From RYN-230 sp963711705 (lineage in GTDB: Bacteria > Actinomycetota > Actinomycetes > Streptosporangiales > Streptosporangiaceae), in the NCBI GenBank assembly GCA_963711705.1, contig CAVQFM010000024.1:55439-119438 (forward strand): a stretch of DNA of 64,000 nt, given 5' to 3'. Made by a program: the position numbers and the translations under genes. Each line of letters begins with the position of its first letter. Positions within the stretch are counted from its first letter, which is position 1. Positions 27,179 through 36,185 of this stretch are shown here, piece by piece. The notes below the pieces were generated by a model. It had not been told where the DNA came from, searched no databases, and saw only the letters and a list, made by a program, of their open reading frames with translations.

Positions 27179-30178
27179 TCACTTGCTGAGCACTGGGCGG
27201 TGAGCCGGCCCGCCGACGCCGGTGGCCTGGCGGGCGCTGGCCAGACCACTATGGGCCCGTGCCTGTTCGTGCTTGTCACCGCACTGGATCGCCAGGGCCA
27301 GCGCGGCGGCGTGCCGGGCGCTGGCCTGGCCGGTCTGGCTCGCGGCGAGGAACGCTTCACCCAGACCGTTGAGCGCCTCAGCCTGGCCGGAGCAATTGCC
27401 GGCCTGGCTGTGCAGGGCCAGCGACTGCTGGAGATGGCCGATGGCCTGCTGGCGGCGGCCCTGCCGCAGCTCGGAAAGGCCCAGGCAAGCCAGCGCCCGG
27501 GCCTGGCACAACTGGCTGCCGATCTCGCGGCCCAGCCCCAGGGACCGCCGGAGATGGCCGGCCGCGGGCACGTACCGGCCCTGCCGCAGCTCGAGTTCGC
27601 CGAGGTTGCCCAGCACCAGGGCCTCGCCCGAACGGAACCCGGCGTCACGGAACAGTGCCAGTGACCGCCGCAAGTGCGCGGCAGCCTGCTCGTAACGGCC
27701 CTGCCGCAGGTCAACGACGCCCAGACCGTGCAGCTCACGGGCCTCACCGGCGTGGTCGCCCGCCTCCTGGTAGATGGCTAGCGCCTTCCGGTGGCACCCA
27801 GCCGATTGCCGGTAACGGCCCTGGCAGTAGTTGGCCATGCCCAGGTTGCCAAGCGCGCGGGCCTCGCCGATCCGGTCACCGTCCGCCCGGCATAGCGCCA
27901 GAGCCTGCGCCAGGTGGCTGGTGGCCTGGCGCAGACGGCCCCGGGCCGCGTCGGCGGCGCCGAGCATCGTCAGGGCCGCCGCTTCGGCGGTCCGGTCGCC
28001 GGCCCGCGCGGCCGCGCGGCGGGCGTGACTATGCATGGCGGCGGCATCGGTGAAGTGGCCGACATCCGGGTAACGGAAGATGGTGGCGGCCAGGCCGATG
28101 GCGTGGCCGGGCCATCCGTGGTCGGCGGCATGCGCGGCGACCGCGACCAGGGTAGAGCGCTGCATGTCCAGCCAGGCCAGCGCCGCGGCCGGGCTGGTGA
28201 CCGGCGGCAACGGGCCGGCGGGCTGGGCTAGCGCTGGCTGGTCAGGGTCGGCGCGGAACAACGTGCCGGCCGCGGCGGCGGCGGTGGCCAGGTAATGGTC
28301 GAACAGGCGGGTCAGCGCCGCCCCCCGCTCCTGCTCGCTGTCGGCGTCAGCAGCCTGATCGGCGGCGTAGGCGCGGAGCAGGTCGTGCATGCCGTAACGG
28401 CCCGTCCCGGCGGGCTCGATCAGGTGGGCGCGGGCCAGCCGGTCCAGCAGCCAGCGAGCCCGCCGGAGGGTGGTGTCAGTGAGCGCGGCGACCGCGTAGG
28501 GGTCGAAGCCGGCGCTGGGATGCAGCCCAAGCAGCCGGAAGGCGCGCGCGGCCTCGTCATCCAGGTGCCGGACCGACCACGAGAACACGGCCCGGACCGC
28601 CGTCAGCCGGTCCCCGGCCGCGTCCAGCCGGTCCAGCCGCTCCTGCTGATCAGCCAGCTCCGACGTAACCCCGGCCAGCGAGACGCCGGGTGCGGCGGCG
28701 GCCCGCTCGGCGGCCACCCGCAGCGCCAGCGGCAGCCGGGCACAATACCCGGCCAGCGTCACGCTCGCTTCCGGCTCGGCATCCACCCGCTCCCCGATCA
28801 GTGCCCGCAGCAACCCCACCGCCTCGGCTGGCGGCAGCAGGCCGAGGTCCAGCCGGCGGGCACCGTCCCTGGCCACCAGCCCGGCCAGCGCATCACGGCT
28901 GGTCACCACCACCAGACACGACGGGCTGCCGGGCAGCAGGGGCCGGACCTGCTCCGCGTCCCCGGCGTTATCGATCATGATCAGCATCCGCCGGCCGGCC
29001 AGCAGGCTCCGGTACCGGGCCGCACGCTCTGCGGTCTCGGCCGGGATGTCCAGCCCGGCCACGCCCAGGCTGCGCAGTAACCCGGCCAGGGCGTCAGCGG
29101 CGGGCATGGGCTGGCCCGGGTCATAGCCACGCAGGTTCACATGCAGCTGCCCGTCCGGGAACCGGTCCGCCACCTGATGGGCCCACTGGACCGCCAGCGC
29201 CGTCTTGCCCACCCCGGCCATCCCGGCGATCGCCGAGATCACCAGGGTCCGCGGCCGCCGCGCGCTGGCCTGGTCCAGCATCCCGGTCAGGGCGGCCAGC
29301 TCGGCGGCCCGGCCGACGAACTGCGGCACCGGGCCGGGCAGCTCCCGGGGCGCCACCGGCCCCGGGCTGCCACCCGCTGGCCGGGCACCCCCCGGCGGCA
29401 GTTGCCCGGAAACGGCACCCGCTACGCCCGGGCCACTGGTGAGGACCTGCCGGTGCAGCTCGCGCAGTTCGGCTCCTGGCTCGGCGCCCAGCTCGTCGAC
29501 GAGCACCCGCCGCGCGTGCTGATAGGCGGCCAGCGCTTCCGCCTGGCGGCCGTCGCGGTACAGGGCACGCATCAGCAGCGCGTGCAGGTGCTCGCGCAGC
29601 GGGTGGGCCGCGGCCATCCGCTCGAGCTCGGCGATGACCACGCCGTGGCGCCCCAGGCGCAGCTCAGCGTCGATCCGTAGTTCCGCCGCCTGCAGCCGCA
29701 GCTCCGCCAGCCGCGGAATCTCCCGTATCGCCAGCGCCTCCGACTCCACGTCGGCCAGCGGCTCGCCGCGCCACAGCGCCAGCGCTGCCCGTGCCTGATC
29801 AGCCGCAGTCTCCCAGGAGCCGCCGCGCGCAGCGGTGCGCGCGCCGTCGAGCAGGGCCTCGAACCGGGCCACATCCAGTTCCGCCGGGTCAACCCGGATC
29901 GCATACCCGGGGGACCGGGTGACGATCCGGGCCTGGTCGGCATCGCCCAGCACCCGACGCAGCCGCTTCACGTAGTTCCGTACGGTCGCCGGGGCTGACG
30001 GCAGCGGCGCGGCCCCCCACAGCGTCTCGGCGATCTCGCCGACTGACACCACCCGGCCGGCATTGAGCAAGAGCACCGCGAGCACCGCCCGCTGCCTGCC
30101 CCGCGGCACCGGCAAGGCCACCCCGCCGGAGCGCACCACTACCGGCCCGAGCAGGCAGAACTCCAGCTTCGGCGTCAT
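27179..30178 (-). CDS. SARP/AfsR-type regulator: BTAD + NB-ARC + TPR
   Basis: This 999-aa regulator has an OmpR-like winged helix (residues ~1-95, VGEIAETLWGAAPLPSAPAT), the bacterial transcriptional-activation domain (~100-245) and an NB-ARC STAND ATPase (GMAGVGKTALAVQW; Walker B RRMLIMIDNAGD). At least seven TPRs of about 40 aa follow. The TPRs are visible in the DNA as roughly 120-nt units carrying CGGCCCTGCCGCAG. AfsR-like proteins activate secondary-metabolite genes in response to signals. It converges on efeB (11-nt gap). No biosynthetic cluster is adjacent. Confidence 0.93.
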   Translation of the reverse strand: MTPKLEFCLLGPVVVRSGGVALPVPRGRQRAVLAVLLLNAGRVVSVGEIAETLWGAAPLPSAPATVRNYVKRLRRVLGDADQARIVTRSPGYAIRVDPAELDVARFEALLDGARTAARGGSWETAADQARAALALWRGEPLADVESEALAIREIPRLAELRLQAAELRIDAELRLGRHGVVIAELERMAAAHPLREHLHALLMRALYRDGRQAEALAAYQHARRVLVDELGAEPGAELRELHRQVLTSGPGVAGAVSGQLPPGGARPAGGSPGPVAPRELPGPVPQFVGRAAELAALTGMLDQASARRPRTLVISAIAGMAGVGKTALAVQWAHQVADRFPDGQLHVNLRGYDPGQPMPAADALAGLLRSLGVAGLDIPAETAERAARYRSLLAGRRMLIMIDNAGDAEQVRPLLPGSPSCLVVVTSRDALAGLVARDGARRLDLGLLPPAEAVGLLRALIGERVDAEPEASVTLAGYCARLPLALRVAAERAAAAPGVSLAGVTSELADQQERLDRLDAAGDRLTAVRAVFSWSVRHLDDEAARAFRLLGLHPSAGFDPYAVAALTDTTLRRARWLLDRLARAHLIEPAGTGRYGMHDLLRAYAADQAADADSEQERGAALTRLFDHYLATAAAAAGTLFRADPDQPALAQPAGPLPPVTSPAAALAWLDMQRSTLVAVAAHAADHGWPGHAIGLAATIFRYPDVGHFTDAAAMHSHARRAAARAGDRTAEAAALTMLGAADAARGRLRQATSHLAQALALCRADGDRIGEARALGNLGMANYCQGRYRQSAGCHRKALAIYQEAGDHAGEARELHGLGVVDLRQGRYEQAAAHLRRSLALFRDAGFRSGEALVLGNLGELELRQGRYVPAAGHLRRSLGLGREIGSQLCQARALACLGLSELRQGRRQQAIGHLQQSLALHSQAGNCSGQAEALNGLGEAFLAASQTGQASARHAAALALAIQCGDKHEQARAHSGLASARQATGVGGPAHRPVLSK

Positions 30179-30370
30179 GCGACCTCCGCCCGGCTTCGGT
30201 TCCCGAGCTAGCGCTACATGTTCGCTACGAGATTGCTATTACCCAACGAAAGACTAACCGCCAATGACCCGTAAACGTGGCATGGCGGCTGGCCGCCCGC
30301 GCGGGCCGGTGATGCCGCACCCGGCCTGCGGGTTCCGCCGTCCCAGCCGGACCCGAAGGCGGGATGCCTG

Positions 30371-31287
30371 ATGTCGCTCCGAATGTCTCACCGGCTGTTG
30401 CTGATCGCATGCGCCGCGTCGGCGCTGGCCCTGGTGCCAGCCGCCGCGTCCGCGGCGGCTGGGCCCGGGCGGTTCACCACGATCGACGTGCCTGGGGCGG
30501 CATCCACCGCCGCCGTTGGTATCAACGACGCAGGAGTGGTGTCCGGGTTCTACTTCGACAGCAGCGGCAACGAGCACGGCTTCCTCGACCGGAACGGCAC
30601 ATTCACCACGATCGACGTGCCCGGTGCTGCTGACACGTTCCTGACCGTTATCAATGACGTCGGGGTAGTGGTCGGCTACTACCTCGACAGCACCGGCACC
30701 GCCCATGGGTTCGTCGACCGGAACGGCAAGTTCACCACGGTCAACGCCCCGGGCGCCGGCCGGCATCCGGGCAGGGCACGTTTGTCGCGAATATGAACAA
30801 CGCCGGCGTGATCGCCGGGTTCTACATCGACCCGGCCGGCGTGCAGCACGGGTTCACCGACCGGAACGGCAAGTTCATCACGATCGACGACCCGAATGCG
30901 GGCACCGCATCCGGGCAGGGCACCAGCCTGGGATTCATCAACGACCTCGGGCAGGTCACCGGGAGCTACACCGAAAGCAACGGCGACAGCGTCGCCTTTG
31001 CCGGCCCCATCGGCAAGTTCACCACGGTCAGCGATCCGGTCGCGCCAGCGTTCAGCACGCTCACTGCGGCGATCAACGACGCTGGCGTGGTCGTCGGCGA
31101 ATGGTTCGACGCCAACGCCACGTTCCACGGGTTCAGTGCGGCGCACGGGGTGTTCACCCCGATCGAGGACCCGGCCGGAACCGAGGGCACGCATGTTGAC
31201 GGAATCAGCAACCGCGGTGTGATCGTCGGCTTCTCCGTGGACAGCAGCGGCAACTTCCACGGCTTCGAACTGAGCCCGGCCCGCTAG
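30371..31287 (+). pseudogene. secreted HAF-repeat protein, frameshifted
   Basis: The gene has a signal peptide (MSHRLLLIACAASALALVPA, with ASA cleavage) followed by about five repeats of roughly 55-60 aa of the form FTTIDVPGA...INDAGVVxGFY.D..GxxHGF.DRNG. This is the HAF extracellular repeat pattern. The frame from ATG 30371 breaks near 30760 and stops at 30796. The next repeat continues in another frame (ASGQGTFVANMNNAGVIAGF) to 31287, which means one base is missing within the GGCGCCGGCCGG run. If intact the product would be about 305 aa, probably a secreted beta-propeller-like protein. Function unknown. Confidence 0.7.
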
Positions 31288-31324
31288 ACATCGGTCCCGG
31301 GCGGCGGTCCCGGGGGCGGGCCTC

Positions 31325-31358
31325 AGCCGCGGCCGGGACGCGCGTCCCGGCCGCGGCT
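31325..31358. terminator. perfect 16-bp-stem hairpin
   Basis: Arms 31325-31340 and 31343-31358 are exact complements with a 2-nt loop. It lies 38 nt after the HAF gene and directly abuts the truncated ABC gene fragment on the other strand. It probably works as a bidirectional terminator. Confidence 0.7.
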
Positions 31359-31360
31359 AT

Positions 31361-31408
31361 CTCGCGGTACCGCTTGCCGAGCCCGTCGGTTTCTATGACA
31401 GCGGTCAC
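31361..31408 (-). pseudogene. 5' stub of an ABC transporter ATPase gene
   Basis: GTG 31408 overlaps the GntR stop (GTGA) and encodes VTAVIETDGLGKRYRE, the usual opening of a YtrB-type ABC ATPase. The homology ends after about 16 codons, at the hairpin, and no Walker A follows. The rest of the transporter has been deleted. Confidence 0.6.
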
Positions 31409-31813
31409 CCCGCCCACCTCCCGGTGCCGTCTACATCCTCACTTGCGGACCGAAAAGTGCTCAGGAACAGGGCCTGGATGGACTCGTCGTCCAGCCCGGC
31501 GCGCCGGGCCTTGGCCAGCCAGCGCTGCAGGTCGCGGCGCAGCGGCCCGTGTGCGGCCAGCGAGCCGCCGTCCAGCGTGCCGGTCACGAACGTCCCGACC
31601 CCCGGCCGCGCCGCCACCAGCCCCTCGTACTCCAGCTCCCGGTAGGCCTTGAGCACCGTGCTCGGGTTGATCGCCAGGCCCGCGGCCACGTCTTTGACCT
31701 TGGGCAGCTGGTCACCCATGCGCAGCAGGCCCAGCCGCAGGCGTGCCGCACCTGGTGGATCAGCTGCATGTACGGCGCGACACCGACCGGCCGTCCAGGT
31801 GGAACTCGATCAC
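31405..31813 (-). pseudogene. GntR (YtrA-type) regulator with two frame breaks
   Basis: From GTG 31813 (GAGGT upstream) the frame starts IEFHLDGRS and breaks. The next frame carries VAPYMQLIHQVRHA, and the third carries RLGLLRMGDQLPKVKDVAAG, the winged helix NPSTVLKAYRELEYEGLV, and the tail to 31405. The three pieces join into one continuous YtrA-like protein if one base is removed or added near 31783 and again near 31747. Regulators of this type normally repress their own operon with an ABC transporter, of which only a 16-codon stub survives downstream. Confidence 0.75.
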
Positions 31814-31830
31814 CGCGACCTCACTTTATC

Positions 31831-31845
31831 TAGTGCCTAGCACTA
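31831..31845. promoter_or_regulatory. palindromic operator candidate for the GntR gene
   Basis: TAGTGCCTAGCACTA is a palindrome (arms TAGTG/CACTA) 18 nt upstream of the GntR start, within an AT-rich promoter-like stretch. YtrA-type repressors bind such sites over their own promoter. Confidence 0.5.
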
Positions 31846-31860
31846 TAGCTACCTAGGGCC

Positions 31861-32245
31861 TGTCAAGACAGTAGCCGTCCCGCCGCCTCCGCCATCGCTG
31901 CCGGTCCTGTGGGTACTCCTGTGGGCCTGTGGTGCCTGCCACGGTCTCTGGCCACGGTGGAGTTAGCCGGATGACGCAGGAGGGCAGAGACGATGGTTGT
32001 TAGCCAGATCGGGAGAGCCTGCCGGGTAGGCGCCGACGATGGCCAGGCACCGGCGGCCAGTGGGAGGCGCAGCCGTAGCCGCCGGGCCGGGCCCCGGCTG
32101 TGGGCGTTGCTGAACGCGCCGGCTCTGCTGAACGGAGCGGCCGGTACGCAGGGGGGCGCCGGCCCTATCGAGGACGACCGCCGGCGCATGGCCGCGCGGC
32201 GGGTGACCTGACCGAAGGATGCTCCATGGTCGCGTTCCGCGCTTG
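31861..32245. other. 385-nt interval without a supportable gene
   Basis: Short frames exist on both strands but none resembles a known family or has a good ribosome site. It is probably degraded DNA next to the broken GntR locus. Confidence 0.4.
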
Positions 32246-34783
32246 TCAGGGGCGCTGGCCGTCGAGCGTGTCCTGCACGCGCCGGGCGTCGGGCGCCCCG
32301 ATCTGCTGGTAGATCTCCAGGGCTTGCCGCAGGTGCGCGGCAGCTTCAGGGGGATCCCGGTGCAGCAGGCTGCGGCCTATTCCTTCCAGCGCCCGTGCTT
32401 GCTCGCCCGGTGTGCCTAGCTCGCTGGCGATGGCGAGCGCCTCAGCGTGCTGGATCCGGGACTGCTGGGCCGCCGAAGTTCGCAGCGACAGCTCGCCGTG
32501 GCTGTTCAGCACCTTGGCCAGGCCGTGCCGGTCGCCTAGGTCACGGAACAACTCGATCGCCTCGGCCAGGCAGGTGGTGGCGGCTGGATAGTCGCCGGTC
32601 AGCTGGTACACCCGGCCGAGCTCGTCAAGGGCCCACGCCTGGCCCAGCCGGTCGCCGAGGTGACGGAACAAGTCCAGGGCCTGGTGTTCGCACCTGATGG
32701 CGGCTGGGTAGTCCCCGGTCAGCCGCTGCACGGCGCCGAGCTCGCACAGCGCGTCGGCCTCGTCGAAGGCGGAACCAGCGCTGCGGGCCAGGGGGAGCGC
32801 CTGTTCGTAGCTGGCGGTGGCGGCCCGGTAGTCGCCGGTCATCTGCTGCACCATGCCCAGGTCGATGAGGGAGACGGCCTCGGCGAGCTGATCGCCCGCA
32901 TCGCGGGCCAGCTCCAGCGCCTGCCGGTGGCTCGCGACCGCAGCCGGGTAGTCCGCCATGTCCACCTGCACCAGGCCCAGGTGGTTGAGGGCGTACGCCT
33001 GACCGGGAAGGTCGCCGAGGTCCCGGAACAGCCCGATCGCCTCGGCCAGGGTGGCGGTGGCGGCCGGGTAGTCACTGGTCAGCTGGTGCAGGAGACCCAG
33101 CTCGTCGAGCGCACCGGCCTGGCCGGGGAGGTCCCCGGCCTCGCGTGCCGCGATGAGGGCTGTCTGGTATTGCTCCGCGGCCTGGTCCCAGTGGCCGCGG
33201 GCACGCAGGAAGCCGCCCATCGCGGTGGCGATCGTGATGGCATGCAAAGGCATCTTGCTGGTGGCGGCGTAGTTCACGGCCGCATGCAGGTTGGGGCGCT
33301 CAGATTCGAGCCAGGCGGCCGCCTCGCTGGACGTGGCCAGCTGCGGAGCGCTGGCCGGCGGGCTGGTCGGTGGCAGGCGTCCGCCCGCAGTGGTCCAGGT
33401 GGCGATGTGCCGGCTGGCGGCCGCGGCGACGTGCGCGTAGTAGTTCACCAGTCGCCCGGCGGCGATGTGCGAATCTTCGGTGTCGTCGGTGGCGGCGAGC
33501 GCGCGGGCGTATTCGCGCAGCAGGTCGTGCAGCAGGTAGCGGCCGGGCGCCGGCTCGGTGATCAGATGATGGTCGTAGAGCTGGTCGAGCTGGCCGCGGG
33601 CGCTCTCCAGGCTGGTGTCGTCGAGGGCGGCCACGGCGTACGCGTCGATGTCCGCGCCCGGGGTCAGGCCGAGCCGGCGGAACAGCCGCTGCTGAGCCTC
33701 GCTGAGGTCGGTGTAGGACAAATCGAACGCGGCCGCGACCGACAGGTTCTCCGCGCGCATGACGGCCAGCCGGTCGCGAGCCGCCGCGAGGCTGGCGGCG
33801 AGTTCCGCGCTGGTCCGGGCCGGATGATGCTGTAGCTGCCGGGCGAGCATCCCGATCGCCAGCGGCAGGTATCCGCACAGCCGGGCTATGTCCCCGGCCG
33901 GGCCCGCTTCGGAGCCGAGATCGGAACGGCCGGCCAGCTGGGCCAGCAGCGCCACCGCCTCCGCGGGGGTCAGCGTGCCGAGGCTGATCACCGCGGAGTC
34001 CTCGAGTGCTGTCAGCCGCCGGCGGCTAGTGACCAGGACCAGGCTGCCAGAAGTGCCCGGCAGCAGAGGCCGAACCTGCTCGTGCCCGGCCGCGTCATCC
34101 AGCAGCAAGAGGATCTTCTTGCCCGCAATGTGACTGCGCCACCGGCCGGCCCGGGCCTCCAGTCCGGGCGGGATCTGCTGCACGGCGACGCCGGCCGTCA
34201 GGAGCAGGCTGGCCAGTGCGTCGGCCGGGCTGACCGGCCGCTGGCCGGGGGTGTGGGCATGCAGCGGAAGGAAGAACTGCCCATCGGGAAAGCTCCCGGT
34301 CAGCCGGTGCGCGGTGTGCACAGCCAAGGTTGTCTTTCCGATGCCGGCCATCCCGTCAATCACGCAGATCCGCGGCGGCCCGCCGTCGTCGGTCACGCTG
34401 GCCAGCGTGCCCAGGAGCCGCGCCAGCTCGGGCTCGCGGCCGGTGAAGCTGCCGATATCCCGCGGCAGGCTCTGCGCAGCTGCTGCCGCAGAGCCATCGG
34501 CCGCCCCGTCAAGCCTGGCGGCAAGCACCTCCGCGGCCGGTGCCCGGCCACGTGCCGCCGCGACGAACAGCACCCGTACCTGCCCGGTCAGGCTGAGCGC
34601 ATCAGCCAGCAGTACGGCGGTGTCCTTGCGGGCGGTGCGGTTGATGCCTCGCTCCAGGTCACTGACCGACCGGGAGCTCAGGCCCGCAGCCTCGGCCAGT
34701 TCCTCCTGCGTCAGCCGGGCCTCGGCCCGGAACTGCCGCAGCAACCCGCCGAAACTCAGAAAGGGCTCCGCCACCGCTTCCAC
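32246..34783 (-). CDS. XRE-type HTH + NB-ARC + TPR regulator (NLR-like STAND protein)
   Basis: The predicted product is 845 aa. Residues 10-75 are an XRE HTH (LRQFRAEARLTQEELAEAAG; SSRSVSDLERGINRT). An NB-ARC ATPase follows, with Walker A GMAGIGKTT (144-152), Walker B KILLLLDDAAG and sensor LVLVTSRRRL. A winged-helix/ARC2 part and then about eight TPRs come next; several are nearly identical, containing TGDYPAA, and arise from 120-nt DNA repeats at about 32560-33160. The architecture is common in actinobacteria. It is shared by regulators of secondary metabolism and by NLR-like proteins, and the sequence does not decide between them. The target is unknown. Confidence 0.92.
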   Translation of the reverse strand: MEAVAEPFLSFGGLLRQFRAEARLTQEELAEAAGLSSRSVSDLERGINRTARKDTAVLLADALSLTGQVRVLFVAAARGRAPAAEVLAARLDGAADGSAAAAAQSLPRDIGSFTGREPELARLLGTLASVTDDGGPPRICVIDGMAGIGKTTLAVHTAHRLTGSFPDGQFFLPLHAHTPGQRPVSPADALASLLLTAGVAVQQIPPGLEARAGRWRSHIAGKKILLLLDDAAGHEQVRPLLPGTSGSLVLVTSRRRLTALEDSAVISLGTLTPAEAVALLAQLAGRSDLGSEAGPAGDIARLCGYLPLAIGMLARQLQHHPARTSAELAASLAAARDRLAVMRAENLSVAAAFDLSYTDLSEAQQRLFRRLGLTPGADIDAYAVAALDDTSLESARGQLDQLYDHHLITEPAPGRYLLHDLLREYARALAATDDTEDSHIAAGRLVNYYAHVAAAASRHIATWTTAGGRLPPTSPPASAPQLATSSEAAAWLESERPNLHAAVNYAATSKMPLHAITIATAMGGFLRARGHWDQAAEQYQTALIAAREAGDLPGQAGALDELGLLHQLTSDYPAATATLAEAIGLFRDLGDLPGQAYALNHLGLVQVDMADYPAAVASHRQALELARDAGDQLAEAVSLIDLGMVQQMTGDYRAATASYEQALPLARSAGSAFDEADALCELGAVQRLTGDYPAAIRCEHQALDLFRHLGDRLGQAWALDELGRVYQLTGDYPAATTCLAEAIELFRDLGDRHGLAKVLNSHGELSLRTSAAQQSRIQHAEALAIASELGTPGEQARALEGIGRSLLHRDPPEAAAHLRQALEIYQQIGAPDARRVQDTLDGQRP

Positions 34784-34954
34784 CGTCCCTCACAAGACCG
34801 CCGTGGCCGTGCCGTGCATCCCGAGCTTACGAGCCCATCTGGGCAGCCGGCCATCCCGGCCGCTGCGGCCTGGCGACCCATCGAGCTCGCCCGGTGAGTC
34901 ACCGGGAACGCCAGCGGTTAGCCGGCATCCAGGCCATCTCGCCCAGCGCGCCTG

Positions 34955-35611
34955 CTACGCGCTCGACGGGTCGGGAAAGCGGGCCAGGGTTGTCCCGCTC
35001 GGCATGGGGCCGACGATGAATGTGTGGACGGACGCTCCGATGGACGCGGTGGCGAACGACGCTTGAGTGGGGACCTCATCGGGGATTGCGATCGTGTGCG
35101 CGCCAGTGGGGAGTTCTTCGTCCAGGATCACCTGTGAGGTGCTTTTCGGCTCCGGGGGGACGAACGAGGTGGCCCACCAGGCGGTGACGGTGACGTGCTG
35201 TGGCCGGTCGAGGGACAGGCCGATCGACCGGGACTGGGCATCGTAGGTGACCGGGGCGGTGGGCCCGGTTGTGCTGTCGCTGAGGGCGGCCCCGGCCTGC
35301 TCTGCGATCAGTCCGGGGATGCCTGCGTAGCCCTGGACGAAGACCACGGCCGGGTTCTGGGCGGAGATCTGCTCCCGGAGGTGTTCTTTGGTGTCCGGCG
35401 GCACCATTCCGCCGAAGACGACGAGGTCGAGCTGCCTGGCATCGAACAGGCTGAGCGTGCGGCCGAAGTCGTTGGTGGCTCCTGCGGCGTGGCCCTTTTC
35501 CCGCAGGATCATCACCGCCTCGGTCAGCACCGTTTCGCTTCGCCCGATCACCAGGATCCGGGCGGGAGGGTTCGCGGCGGCGCGGCCGGCTTCGACGGGC
35601 AGGGTGAGCAT
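34955..35611 (-). CDS. degenerate response-regulator receiver-like protein
   Basis: This is a 218-aa protein. Residues ~18-105 follow a receiver fold (ARILVIGRSETVLTEAVMIL; LDLVVFGGMVPPDTKEHLRE; PAVVFVQGYAG), but the phosphoacceptor Asp position reads Gly (VFGGM), so it is unlikely to be phosphorylated. The C-terminal 90 aa form a beta-rich domain without a known output motif. The start is ATG 35611, with GGAG upstream. It is divergent from a MarR gene with a palindrome between them, so the MarR protein probably regulates it. Function unknown. Confidence 0.7.
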   Translation of the reverse strand: MLTLPVEAGRAAANPPARILVIGRSETVLTEAVMILREKGHAAGATNDFGRTLSLFDARQLDLVVFGGMVPPDTKEHLREQISAQNPAVVFVQGYAGIPGLIAEQAGAALSDSTTGPTAPVTYDAQSRSIGLSLDRPQHVTVTAWWATSFVPPEPKSTSQVILDEELPTGAHTIAIPDEVPTQASFATASIGASVHTFIVGPMPSGTTLARFPDPSSA

Positions 35612-35652
35612 GACGGCTCCTTCTCCTGATCTGGCTGCCATGAGAGGTCTAG

Positions 35653-35698
35653 ATGTTGGGAAGACCAATGTAGGTATCACCAACATAAGATGTGTTGG
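35653..35698. promoter_or_regulatory. paired MarR-type operator candidates
   Basis: CCAACATAAGATGTGTTGG (35680-35698) is an inverted repeat with 6-bp arms. A related imperfect copy, TGTTGGGAAGACCAATG, precedes it at 35654-35670. Both lie between the divergent receiver-like and MarR genes. Confidence 0.55.
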
Positions 35699-35726
35699 CG
35701 GCTCCCGCAAGCGCTACGCTGGCCCA

Positions 35727-36185
35727 GTGCCCGAGCAGCGGCCCCGATATGTGCCTGCCCCCTCCCGGATCCGGGACCGGCCGACCTGGCTGATCAGCCG
35801 CACCTACGGCCGCTCACACGGGCTGCTGAACGAAGGTTTCGCGGCGAGCGGCGCCGGGCTTCGCAGCTACCACTACCGCCTGCTAGCCGCGCTGGAGGAA
35901 TGGGGCCCAGTCGGCCAGGCCGATCTCGGGCGCAGCACGAGCGTCGACCGCAGCGACGTGGTTACCCTGCTGGGCGATCTGGAGCGACTCGGACTGATCG
36001 AACGCACGGTCAACCCCAGCAACCGGCGCCGCAACATCGTCTCGATCACCCCCGCCGGAAGCAGGCAACTGCGGGCGCTCGACCACGTCGTCAACGGCAT
36101 CCAGGAGCGGGTACTCGCACCGCTCTCGCAAAACGAGCGCCGTCAGCTGACGAAGCTGTTGCGCAAGCTCGCAGACGCCGACTAA
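35727..36185 (+). CDS. MarR-family regulator
   Basis: This is a 152-aa winged-helix regulator. The recognition region is GQADLGRSTSVDRSDVVTLLGDLERLGLIERT, followed by the wing NPSNRRRNIVSITPAG and the dimer helices. GTG 35727 is the first sensible start. It probably represses itself and the divergent receiver-like gene through the palindromes at 35653-35698. Its stop overlaps by 4 nt the stop of the converging SRPBCC gene. Confidence 0.88.
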   Translation: MPEQRPRYVPAPSRIRDRPTWLISRTYGRSHGLLNEGFAASGAGLRSYHYRLLAALEEWGPVGQADLGRSTSVDRSDVVTLLGDLERLGLIERTVNPSNRRRNIVSITPAGSRQLRALDHVVNGIQERVLAPLSQNERRQLTKLLRKLADAD

